NCBI GenBank assembly: GCA_934454115.1
Contig: CAKSFQ010000003.1
Coordinates: 62,001-126,000, forward strand
Direction of reading: 5' to 3'
Source: an uncultured Clostridia bacterium
GTDB lineage: Bacteria; Bacillota; Clostridia; Monoglobales; Monoglobaceae
DNA length: 64,000 nucleotides
Numbering within the stretch: the stretch's first letter is position 1; each line of letters begins with the position of its first letter. The notes below the pieces were generated by a model, which was given only the letters and a program-made list of their open reading frames with translations, was not told the DNA's origin and searched no databases. Of this stretch, positions 8,399-14,697 are shown piece by piece. The translations under genes were made by a program, and so were the position numbers.

Positions 8399-9262
8399 AT
8401 GTTAATCAATATGAAAGAAATGCTTGCAGTAGCGGACAAAAACGGATTTGCAGTGCCGGCTTTTAACATTGGCAGCGAGGCGATTTTAAAGGGCGTTGTC
8501 GAGAGCGCCAACGAGCAGAACGCACCGGTTATTTTGGCGATTCACCCAACCGAGCTGGAATATCTGGGCGACAGCTTTATCAAGACCTGTATCGAAGAAG
8601 CATACCGCTCCCGCGTGCCGATGGTAATCCATTTGGATCACGGCGGCAAGTTTGAAGAGGTTCTCCGCGCGATTCGCTGCGGCTTTACTTCGGTGATGAT
8701 CGATGCGTCCCACATGTCCTATGAGGATAACATTGCAATTACCAAAAAGGTGGTCGCTGTCGCACATCCGTCTAACGTTTCGGTTGAGGCGGAGCTAGGA
8801 ACCATCGGTACAACCGGGGATTCCTATGAGGGCGGTTCCGATATTATTTATACGGATCCGAAACAGGCGAAGGACTTTATTGATAAAACGGGGATCGACT
8901 CCTTAGCGGTCGCAATCGGAACGGCGCACGGTATCTACCCGAAGGACATGAAGCCGGAGCTGAAGCTGGATCTTTTGAAAACAATCCGCGACACCGTGGA
9001 TGTTCCGCTGGTTCTTCACGGCGGTTCGAGTAACCCGGATGAAGAAATCGCCGCATCGGTGAAGATCGGTATTTCTAAGATTAACATCTCCAGTGACATC
9101 AAGTTCGCATTCTATGAAGAATGCAGAAAGGTTCTTGCCGAAAATCCGAAGTGGATCGAGCCGAATGCGATTTATCCGCCTTGCATCGAGGCCATGAAAA
9201 AGGTGGTTGAAAAGAAGATGGCGCTGTTCGGTGATTTGAACAGAGCAGACCTGTATCGCTAA
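8399..9262 (+). CDS. class II ketose-bisphosphate aldolase, paralogue 2
   Basis: Second zinc aldolase, 287 aa, directly downstream of the first (17 bases, ribosome site AAAGGAGAG). It keeps all expected ligands: HLDHGG, the Glu of VEAELG, the His of AIGTAHGIYPKD and the His of VLHGGSS. It differs from its neighbour in the glycine-rich phosphate loop (LHGGSSNPDEE versus LHGGSGSGREN). Neither copy shows loss of catalytic residues, so this is not a GatY plus GatZ-type catalytic/non-catalytic pair. It is the last gene of the PTS operon, followed by a strong terminator. Confidence 0.9.
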   Translation: MLINMKEMLAVADKNGFAVPAFNIGSEAILKGVVESANEQNAPVILAIHPTELEYLGDSFIKTCIEEAYRSRVPMVIHLDHGGKFEEVLRAIRCGFTSVMIDASHMSYEDNIAITKKVVAVAHPSNVSVEAELGTIGTTGDSYEGGSDIIYTDPKQAKDFIDKTGIDSLAVAIGTAHGIYPKDMKPELKLDLLKTIRDTVDVPLVLHGGSSNPDEEIAASVKIGISKINISSDIKFAFYEECRKVLAENPKWIEPNAIYPPCIEAMKKVVEKKMALFGDLNRADLYR

Positions 9263-9280
9263 ACCCTTTCCTTATCACGA

Positions 9281-9310
9281 AAACGAGCTGCCTTTTCGGG
9301 CAGCTCGTTT
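9281..9310. terminator. bidirectional terminator between PTS operon and FHA gene
   Basis: Perfect 12-bp stem AAACGAGCTGCC (9281-9292) with GGCAGCTCGTTT (9299-9310), loop TTTTCG. It lies between convergent genes: 18 bases after the second aldolase and 13 bases from the FHA gene end. The arms start or end in A3/T3 but no long T-tract follows on either strand. Confidence 0.75.
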
Positions 9311-9323
9311 CACTTTGTATTCG

Positions 9324-10202
9324 TTATAGGTTTACGGTAAATTCCTGCTTGCCGAGCATCAACTTGTCACCGCGCTGCAATACGGTTTTTTCATGAATCC
9401 GTTTTCCGTTTAAGAAAGTGCCGTTGGTAGAATCCAGATCCTGAATATAGATGTCTTCGCCATCGGTCAAAATGATACAATGCTGACCGGAAACCGTGTT
9501 GTCACTCAGCACCAAATCATTGCTCCGTCTGCGTCCGATGGTGGTCTTTCCGGTGAGAGGAAGAATTTTAAAGTCGTGCGTTCTTGTATCAACCAAGGTC
9601 AGCTTGGGATAAATCTTTTCTTCTGTCGGTTCCGGCTGTACAGTCTCGGCCTCTTTCGGGCTTTCGGAATCTTCTGCGTTTTCTTCCTCCGTTGGGAGTC
9701 CCGGCTCTTCGCCCGTTTCCGGTGTGTTATCCGCATCGTCTGTATCGTCTGTGTCCGAAACGCCCTCATCACTTACAGGTTCTTCGCTGTCATCCGGGGC
9801 GTCCTCATCGTCTCTGTCATCTTCGCCGGATTCATCATCCTCAGAATCTTCATCTTCGTCATCTTCATCGTCATAGTCTGTATCATCATTGTCCTCGATG
9901 TCATCATCCTCGTCGTCCTCGTCGAAACCTTCGGAATCATCAAAATCGTCTTCGTCTAAATCTTCATCAGAATCCGCATCGATATCCTTTGCTGCATCTT
10001 CTTTTGGTTCCGGCAGCGGTTTAAACAGGGCAATGCAGATAAGAAGCACGCCGATAATCACCAGGCCGATGGCAATCAGCAGCAGCGAATCCAGCAGCGA
10101 GAGCCCGCCGTGCAGTAAATTCAGGGTAACGCCGGTTGCAAAGACGTGCATGCTTTGCAGCAGAATCAGTAAAAAAAGAGGGAACAGGATTTTCTTTTTC
10201 AT
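9324..10202 (-). CDS. membrane-anchored FHA-domain protein with acidic linker
   Basis: 292 aa. Residues 1-22 look like a signal or first membrane segment, and residues ~38-62 (LLLIAIGLVIIGVLLICIAL) form a membrane helix. Residues ~68-195 are an extremely Asp/Glu-rich low-complexity linker. The C-terminal ~95 residues are a forkhead-associated domain with the phosphothreonine-binding landmarks TTIGRRRSNDL, TVSGQHC and DLDSTNGTFLNG. FHA domains bind phosphothreonine peptides. The upstream cotranscribed gene encodes a PP2C phosphatase, suggesting a Ser/Thr phosphorylation module, but no Hanks-type kinase is in the window. The linker is biased in codon content and would be disordered. If the FHA domain is cytoplasmic, the acidic stretch is too; the orientation is not certain. 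Confidence 0.85.
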   Translation of the reverse strand: MKKKILFPLFLLILLQSMHVFATGVTLNLLHGGLSLLDSLLLIAIGLVIIGVLLICIALFKPLPEPKEDAAKDIDADSDEDLDEDDFDDSEGFDEDDEDDDIEDNDDTDYDDEDDEDEDSEDDESGEDDRDDEDAPDDSEEPVSDEGVSDTDDTDDADNTPETGEEPGLPTEEENAEDSESPKEAETVQPEPTEEKIYPKLTLVDTRTHDFKILPLTGKTTIGRRRSNDLVLSDNTVSGQHCIILTDGEDIYIQDLDSTNGTFLNGKRIHEKTVLQRGDKLMLGKQEFTVNL

Positions 10203-10255
10203 AATGAGATACCTTTCTTTTTGTTTGTTGTCCGTTGTTTTGGAGGGTTACACCG

Positions 10256-10972
10256 TCAAATACAAACCGTAATCGCGCTGTAATCATCCAAGATTTTTGT
10301 ATATTTTCCGCTTGCACGGTTCTTCTCCACAATTTTTTCCATGCGGCGGAGCCAGTCCTTTGCGTTTTTAGAGCGTTTTAACGTTTTTTCAATCTCGCGC
10401 TCGTGGATGTTTTCCCAAAAGCCGTCTGTGCAAATCAAAAAGCTATCGTTCTTCCGCACCATGGCAGGACTGGAAAACACGGGCGCGAAATCCTGATTCA
10501 GTCCAAGCAGGTGGGTCAGGCTGCGGCGTGTCCGATCCGTGCGGATTTTGGGATATCGGATGTTGCCGGCCTCATAGCGTGCGTAGGCATCACTGTGATC
10601 GGCCGTGATTTCGTATAAAAGCCGATCCTGAAGATGATAAATCCGACAGTCGCCGATGTGTGCCCAGACAGCCAGTTCACCATCGGTGAGCAGAACGGCC
10701 GCCGCTGCACCGCCGGGAATGGCGTATTGAAGCTGATACGATTCCAGTTCCTTTTGCGCATGCTCCAAAAAGCGCGGCACGGTGGCGGTGGTGATCTCCG
10801 ACTGTTCTTTAAAATCGGCCAGAACCGTGCTGACGGCAAGCGCCGCAATATGCGGCAAGGCTTTGCCGTCCGAGACCGCAAAGCAAGCACAGTAGGATTC
10901 TTCCAGTATGCCAAGATCATCGTGATTTTCCTGTTTTTCGCCGTTTGCACAAACGGAAGCGAAATCCAGCAT
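10256..10972 (-). CDS. PP2C-type protein serine/threonine phosphatase
   Basis: 238 aa from ATG 10972. PPM/PP2C metal-dependent phosphatase, cytoplasmic. Motifs, in order: ENHDDLG (usual NxD/E motif), VSDGKA (usual VADGMGG, so weakly conserved), HIGDCRIYHL (GDSR-type), ICTDGFWE (TDG), and C-terminal DDYSAITV (DN-type). The aspartates that bind the metals are present although the surrounding motifs have drifted. The start is fixed by the promoter at 11004-11032: the more upstream in-frame start at 11032 lies in the -35. The FHA gene follows after 53 bases. A link to cell-wall or sporulation kinases such as PrkC is possible but not shown here. Confidence 0.85.
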   Translation of the reverse strand: MLDFASVCANGEKQENHDDLGILEESYCACFAVSDGKALPHIAALAVSTVLADFKEQSEITTATVPRFLEHAQKELESYQLQYAIPGGAAAAVLLTDGELAVWAHIGDCRIYHLQDRLLYEITADHSDAYARYEAGNIRYPKIRTDRTRRSLTHLLGLNQDFAPVFSSPAMVRKNDSFLICTDGFWENIHEREIEKTLKRSKNAKDWLRRMEKIVEKNRASGKYTKILDDYSAITVCI

Positions 10973-11003
10973 AGTCGCCCACCCCAATTCCGATACTTTC
11001 CCT

Positions 11004-11032
11004 ATTATATACGAAACCGAAAAAAAAGTCAA
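11004..11032 (-). promoter_or_regulatory. sigma-A promoter of PP2C-FHA operon
   Basis: On the minus strand TTGACT (11032-11027), 17 bases, TATAAT (11009-11004). Transcription would start near 10997 and give a short leader before ATG 10972. Confidence 0.85.
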
Positions 11033-11154
11033 TACAAACTCCGTTTGGTCGCAATACAGGGGGTTCTTCGTCGGATTTGATCCGCTCCGGCGCGATGCTC
11101 GGACGAGTCAAAAAAGAAAAAGCGCAAATAATTGATATTTTTTTGCAAAAATTT

Positions 11155-11183
11155 TGTAGCATTTTTAAGGCGCCTATGCTACA
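11155..11183. promoter_or_regulatory. dyad upstream of Gfo/Idh/MocA operon
   Basis: TGTAGCAT (11155-11162) and ATGCTACA (11176-11183) are perfect inverted arms. Between them is a second palindrome, AGGCGCCT (11168-11175). The element lies about 60 bases before the dehydrogenase start. It could be an operator, and it overlaps the region where a weak TTGTAG/TATGCT promoter would sit. Confidence 0.5.
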
Positions 11184-11244
11184 CTGGGCATGGAAAGTAA
11201 AAAAACATTTTATATAAAAAATAAAAAGCAAAGGAGCAGAAAAC

Positions 11245-12399
11245 ATGGCAGAGAACATTTTGGATCAGTTCAAAGAAAATCAAGAAGTAAAAACCATCGA
11301 TACCAGCAAGAAGCTGAAGGTTGGTATCATTGGCACCGGCTGGATCGCAGACGCGCATATCGTGGAGTATAAGCGGATGCCGGATGTTGAGATTGTAGCC
11401 GGTGCGGACCTGGTGCCCGGCAAGGCAGAGGCTTTCTTTAAAAAGTGGGACGTTGAGGGTGTAAAGTGCTATCCGGATCATAAATCGATGCTGGATGCCG
11501 AGGATCTTGATGCGGTCAGCATTTGCACATACAATATGACCCACGCAGAGTGTGCCATTTACGCATTAAAAAAGGGCGTTCACGTTCTGCTTGAGAAACC
11601 GATGTGCGTAACGATTGAAGAGGCTGCTGAAATCTGCAGAGCAGAAAAAGAAAGCGGCAAGATTTTGTCCATCGGATTTCAGCCGAGACTTGACCCGAAC
11701 ATGCAGATGATTAAAAAGATCGTACAGTCCGGCGAACTCGGCAAGATTTATTACATTCAGACCGGCGGCGGCCGCCGCAGAGGTATTCCGACACCGTTCG
11801 GCACCTCGTTTATTGATCCCAAGACCGGCGGTATCGGTGCATTGGGTGACATCGGATGTTATTCCTTAGATATGGTGCTGAATGCAATCGGCTATCCGAA
11901 GCCGCTTACCGTATCGGGTTACAAATCCGCTTACTTTGGTACCCGTCCGGACTACTATCCCACCCATCCGGAATATGCAAAGGCATTCGGTGTTGATGAT
12001 TTTGCTGCTGCATTTATCCGTCTGGAAGGGGATATTATCTTAGATTTCCGTATCGCATGGGCCATGAATCTTGACACGCCGGGAGATACCATTATCTTAG
12101 GTACTGAGGGCGGTTTGCGGATTCCGTCTACCGAGTGCTGGAACGGCACGGTCGGCGGCCCGATGAAGATTTATCACGAGGTAGCCGGCGAGCAGGTTGA
12201 GACGGAGATTCCGATCTTAAAGGCGCCGGAAAAAGGTCTTTTCTACGACAAGATCCGTTCCTTCTTAGATGCAATCAAAGAGGGCGGCACGGCGCCGGTT
12301 CCGACCAGTCAGATTATCTACAACCAGGCAATCTTAGACGGTATTGTGAAGTCCAGCGAGTGCGGCCGTGAGGTTGAAATCAAAATTCCGGAAATCTAA
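11245..12399 (+). CDS. Gfo/Idh/MocA-family NAD(P)-dependent oxidoreductase
   Basis: 384-aa cytoplasmic dehydrogenase of the glucose-fructose oxidoreductase/inositol dehydrogenase family. The Rossmann motif VGIIGTGWIADAHI starts near residue 30; the family signature EKPMC follows, and the C-terminal substrate domain includes GDIGCYSLDMVLNAIG (with the conserved D-x-G-x-x-x-x-D region). An N-terminal extension of about 30 residues precedes the Rossmann fold. ATG 11245 follows AAAGGAG. The two genes downstream encode a ThuA-like protein and a sugar isomerase, so a role in catabolism of a modified sugar or sugar acid is likely; the substrate is unknown. Confidence 0.88.
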   Translation: MAENILDQFKENQEVKTIDTSKKLKVGIIGTGWIADAHIVEYKRMPDVEIVAGADLVPGKAEAFFKKWDVEGVKCYPDHKSMLDAEDLDAVSICTYNMTHAECAIYALKKGVHVLLEKPMCVTIEEAAEICRAEKESGKILSIGFQPRLDPNMQMIKKIVQSGELGKIYYIQTGGGRRRGIPTPFGTSFIDPKTGGIGALGDIGCYSLDMVLNAIGYPKPLTVSGYKSAYFGTRPDYYPTHPEYAKAFGVDDFAAAFIRLEGDIILDFRIAWAMNLDTPGDTIILGTEGGLRIPSTECWNGTVGGPMKIYHEVAGEQVETEIPILKAPEKGLFYDKIRSFLDAIKEGGTAPVPTSQIIYNQAILDGIVKSSECGREVEIKIPEI

Positions 12400-12441
12400 C
12401 AGGGATAAAGCACGGTATTTTGCCGGGTGAGGAGTATTGCT

Positions 12442-13155
12442 ATGAAGGTTTTGATATGGAATGAAAACCAGCACGAAAAGACGGATGCGAGGGTGACAGA
12501 GCTATATCCGGGCGGCCTGCATCAGTTTATTGCCGGCATTTTAAAGAGTGACACGGTCGAGGTCAGAACGGCAACGCTGGATGATGAACACTGCGGTATC
12601 ACGGAAGAAATTCTGGATGATACGGATGTTTTGATCTGGTGGGGGCACATGGCGCATGAAAGGGTGCCGGACGATGTCGTAGATATGGTGCAGAGGCACG
12701 TCCTTAGCGGTATGGGATTGTTCCTTTTGCACTCCGCACATTTTTCTAAAATTTTTAAACGCCTGATGGGAACTACTTGTTCGCTCAAATGGCGTGACGG
12801 CGCACGGGAGCGGATTTGGACCATTAAGCCCAATCACCCGATTGCGGCCGGTGTGGATGAGACGTTTGTCCTCGATCCGGAGGAAATGTACGGCGAGCCG
12901 TTCGATATCCCCTATCCGGAGGAAACCATATTTTTGGGATGGTTTAAGAGCGGCGAGGTATTCCGGAGCGGATGCACCTGGACACGCGGTCATGGAAGAA
13001 TTTTTTATTTTCAGCCGGGACACGAGACGAACCCGTCCTTCCATGATAAAAATGTGCAAAGAATTATGAAAAATGCCGTGCAGTGGCTTTGCCCGATCCA
13101 AAGAAATATTGAGATTACCTGTCCGTGGTTTGGCGCACTGGAAAATGAGAAATAA
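12442..13155 (+). CDS. ThuA-like domain protein
   Basis: 237 aa from ATG 12442 (GGTGAGGAG upstream; an in-frame GTG at 12427 is too close to that site). ThuA proteins have a class I glutamine amidotransferase-like fold and are repeatedly found beside Gfo/Idh/MocA dehydrogenases in sugar catabolic clusters such as trehalose utilisation. Visible matches: IWNENQHE near the N-terminus, DVLIWWGHMAH, GLFLLHSAHFS and GRIFYFQPGHE. Biochemical role is not established for this subgroup; it is the middle gene of a three-gene operon. Confidence 0.82.
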   Translation: MKVLIWNENQHEKTDARVTELYPGGLHQFIAGILKSDTVEVRTATLDDEHCGITEEILDDTDVLIWWGHMAHERVPDDVVDMVQRHVLSGMGLFLLHSAHFSKIFKRLMGTTCSLKWRDGARERIWTIKPNHPIAAGVDETFVLDPEEMYGEPFDIPYPEETIFLGWFKSGEVFRSGCTWTRGHGRIFYFQPGHETNPSFHDKNVQRIMKNAVQWLCPIQRNIEITCPWFGALENEK

Positions 13156-13171
13156 AACAGGAGGTATTAGG

Positions 13172-14005
13172 ATGAAAAAGTTTAGAATCGGACTCCAGTT
13201 ATATTCCATTCGCGATGCGATGGAAAAGGATATGGATGCAGCGCTTAGAGCTGTGAAAGAAATGGGTTATGACTGTGTGGAATTTGCCGGTTATTTCGGA
13301 AAATCCGCAGAGGAAGTAAAGGCGCTTTTGGATAAGTACGGCTTAGAGTGCGTTTCCGTGCACCAGGCTCCGCAGCTGTTTGCCGAGGAAGGCCAAAAAG
13401 CTGCCGATTACTTAAAGACGATCGGTGCAACGTATTGCGCCGTACCGCACTATGATGTGAAGAAGCTGCCCGGCACACCTGAATGGGAGGAGACGAAGAA
13501 ACTGTTTTTAGAGACCGGCAAGCTGCTGAAAGAAAACGGAATCCAGCTGATGTATCACAATCATGATTTTGAGTTTAACAAGTATGAAGATAAGTTCTTG
13601 CTGGACTGGATTTTTGAAACGCTGCCGGAGGAATATATGCAGCCGGAAATCGATACCTGCTGGGTACATTATGCCGGTTATGACCCGTCTGCCTATTTGA
13701 TGAAGTATGCCGGAAGAATCAAGGTTGTTCACCTAAAGGATTTTGTCTGCAAGAATCTGGGTGATGGTCCTGTGTACGCTTTGATCGGCAAGGACGGCAA
13801 GGAAGAGAAGAAAGCAGACAGGGGCGAAAGCGGTTTTGAATTCCGTCCGGTCGGACACGGAATCCAGGATATCCCGGCGATCATTGATGCGGCAGAAAAG
13901 GCCGGCGCAGAAATCCTGATCGTAGAGCAGGATATGTCGGTTGACCGTCCTCCGCTGGAAGCGGCAAAGATGAGCCGCGATTATTTAAAGAGCCTGGGCT
14001 TATAA
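13172..14005 (+). CDS. sugar phosphate isomerase/epimerase (xylose isomerase-like TIM barrel)
   Basis: 277 aa, AP-endonuclease-2/xylose-isomerase-like fold, metal-dependent keto/aldose isomerase or epimerase. Start ATG 13172 follows ACAGGAGG; the frame is open much further upstream but that part overlaps the ThuA gene. Motifs: GLQLYSIRD (N-terminal strand), LMYHNHDFEF (metal His/His), EIDTCWVHYAG (Glu/Asp/His), and VVHLKD. IolE/IolI and 3-keto-sugar epimerases have the same layout. Last gene of the operon; a strong terminator follows. Confidence 0.87.
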   Translation: MKKFRIGLQLYSIRDAMEKDMDAALRAVKEMGYDCVEFAGYFGKSAEEVKALLDKYGLECVSVHQAPQLFAEEGQKAADYLKTIGATYCAVPHYDVKKLPGTPEWEETKKLFLETGKLLKENGIQLMYHNHDFEFNKYEDKFLLDWIFETLPEEYMQPEIDTCWVHYAGYDPSAYLMKYAGRIKVVHLKDFVCKNLGDGPVYALIGKDGKEEKKADRGESGFEFRPVGHGIQDIPAIIDAAEKAGAEILIVEQDMSVDRPPLEAAKMSRDYLKSLGL

Positions 14006-14035
14006 GAAAAGCAAAATAGGTTTATCAAAGTGATC

Positions 14036-14071
14036 AAGGGACTGTAAAACGTGTTTTACAGTCCCTTTTTT
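14036..14071 (+). terminator. Rho-independent terminator after sugar isomerase gene
   Basis: 15-bp stem AAGGGACTGTAAAAC (14036-14050) with GTTTTACAGTCCCTT (14053-14067), tight loop, then a run of T to 14071. Confidence 0.93.
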
Positions 14072-14072
14072 C

Positions 14073-14108
14073 ATCCGGTACGAAAAATCAGTATTTTTCG
14101 TACCGGAT
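14073..14108. promoter_or_regulatory. 16-bp perfect dyad abutting promoter of DtxR-family gene
   Basis: ATCCGGTACGAAAAAT (14073-14088) and ATTTTTCGTACCGGAT (14093-14108) are perfectly complementary, spaced by CAGT. The right arm ends one base before the -35 TTGACT. There is no T-tract on either strand, so it is more like a protein-binding site (possibly autoregulatory) than a second terminator. Confidence 0.6.
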
Positions 14109-14137
14109 TTGACTTTATCCGTTTCTTATGTTACAAT
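14109..14137 (+). promoter_or_regulatory. sigma-A promoter of DtxR-family gene
   Basis: TTGACT (14109-14114), 17-base spacer, TACAAT (14132-14137). It gives a leader of about 25 bases before ATG 14170. Confidence 0.85.
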
Positions 14138-14169
14138 GAGGAAAATACTGTTTTAAGAAGGTTATTGCT

Positions 14170-14547
14170 ATGATCATCAAGGAATCTGCCGAAAACTATT
14201 TGGAATCGATATTGATGCTCCAACGAAAGAAAGGGTATGCGCGCAGCGTTGATGTTGCCGCGCAGCTGAACTTCAGCAAAGCGAGTGTTTCGGTCGCGAT
14301 GAAACGGTTTCGCAGCGACGGCTATGTAGAAATGGACGCCGCCGGGAATTTAACCCTGACCGAAAAGGGACGGCAAATTGCGGAAAAAATGTTTGAGCGG
14401 CATGAGATGATTGCGCGCGGTCTGATCGCGCTTGGCGTGGCGGAGGATGTGGCGTATGAGGATAGCTGCAAGATTGAGCATGACCTGAGTGATATTAGTT
14501 TTGAAAAAATAAAAGAACATTTAAAGAAAAAGGGCGTCATTGCCTAG
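14170..14547 (+). CDS. DtxR/MntR-family metal-dependent transcriptional regulator
   Basis: 125-aa repressor: N-terminal winged helix (SVDVAAQLNFSKASVSVAMKRFRSDGYV) and a C-terminal metal-binding/dimerisation helix bundle (FERHEMIARGLIALGV... DSCKIEHDLS). It lacks the SH3-like third domain of DtxR, so its length fits MntR. However, the metal site reads Cys100-x-x-Glu103-His104, the pattern of DtxR (iron) rather than Glu-x-x-Glu-His of MntR (manganese), with Asn9/Glu12 near the N-terminus. Iron sensing is therefore a reasonable guess. No metal transporter is adjacent, so its regulon lies elsewhere. Confidence 0.88.
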   Translation: MIIKESAENYLESILMLQRKKGYARSVDVAAQLNFSKASVSVAMKRFRSDGYVEMDAAGNLTLTEKGRQIAEKMFERHEMIARGLIALGVAEDVAYEDSCKIEHDLSDISFEKIKEHLKKKGVIA

Positions 14548-14639
14548 GCATATTGCGTTTGGGCGCTTTACATACTTTCGGTGTAAAGCCGGGGCTTTGC
14601 TTTCGGAACGTGGACTTTTGGCTGCGCGGCGCAATATGC
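14548..14639. other. stem-closed structured intergenic element
   Basis: Begins directly after the TAG of the regulator gene. Outer arms GCATATTGCG (14548-14557) and CGCAATATGC (14630-14639) are perfectly complementary. Inside, GCTTTACA (14565-14572) pairs with TGTAAAGC (14582-14589), and the palindrome AAAGCC/GGCTTT (about 14585-14598) offers an alternative fold. It could be a small structured RNA or a miniature repeat element; no match to a known riboswitch class was recognised. Confidence 0.5.
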
Positions 14640-14697
14640 GGCAGCATCGGGCAGGAGGAATCTTGCCCTTATTTTATGAGAGAAAAATGGTGAAAAC

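Noticed and set aside
9480..9959. Plus-strand open frame opposite the FHA gene
   Set aside because: It is the complement of the Asp/Glu-rich repeat codons and encodes a biased, meaningless hydrophobic sequence.
10973..11032. Earlier in-frame start for the PP2C gene
   Set aside because: It would start within the -35 of the gene's own promoter.
13073..13171. Earlier start for the sugar isomerase gene
   Set aside because: It overlaps the ThuA gene and adds residues foreign to the family; ATG 13172 has a good ribosome site.
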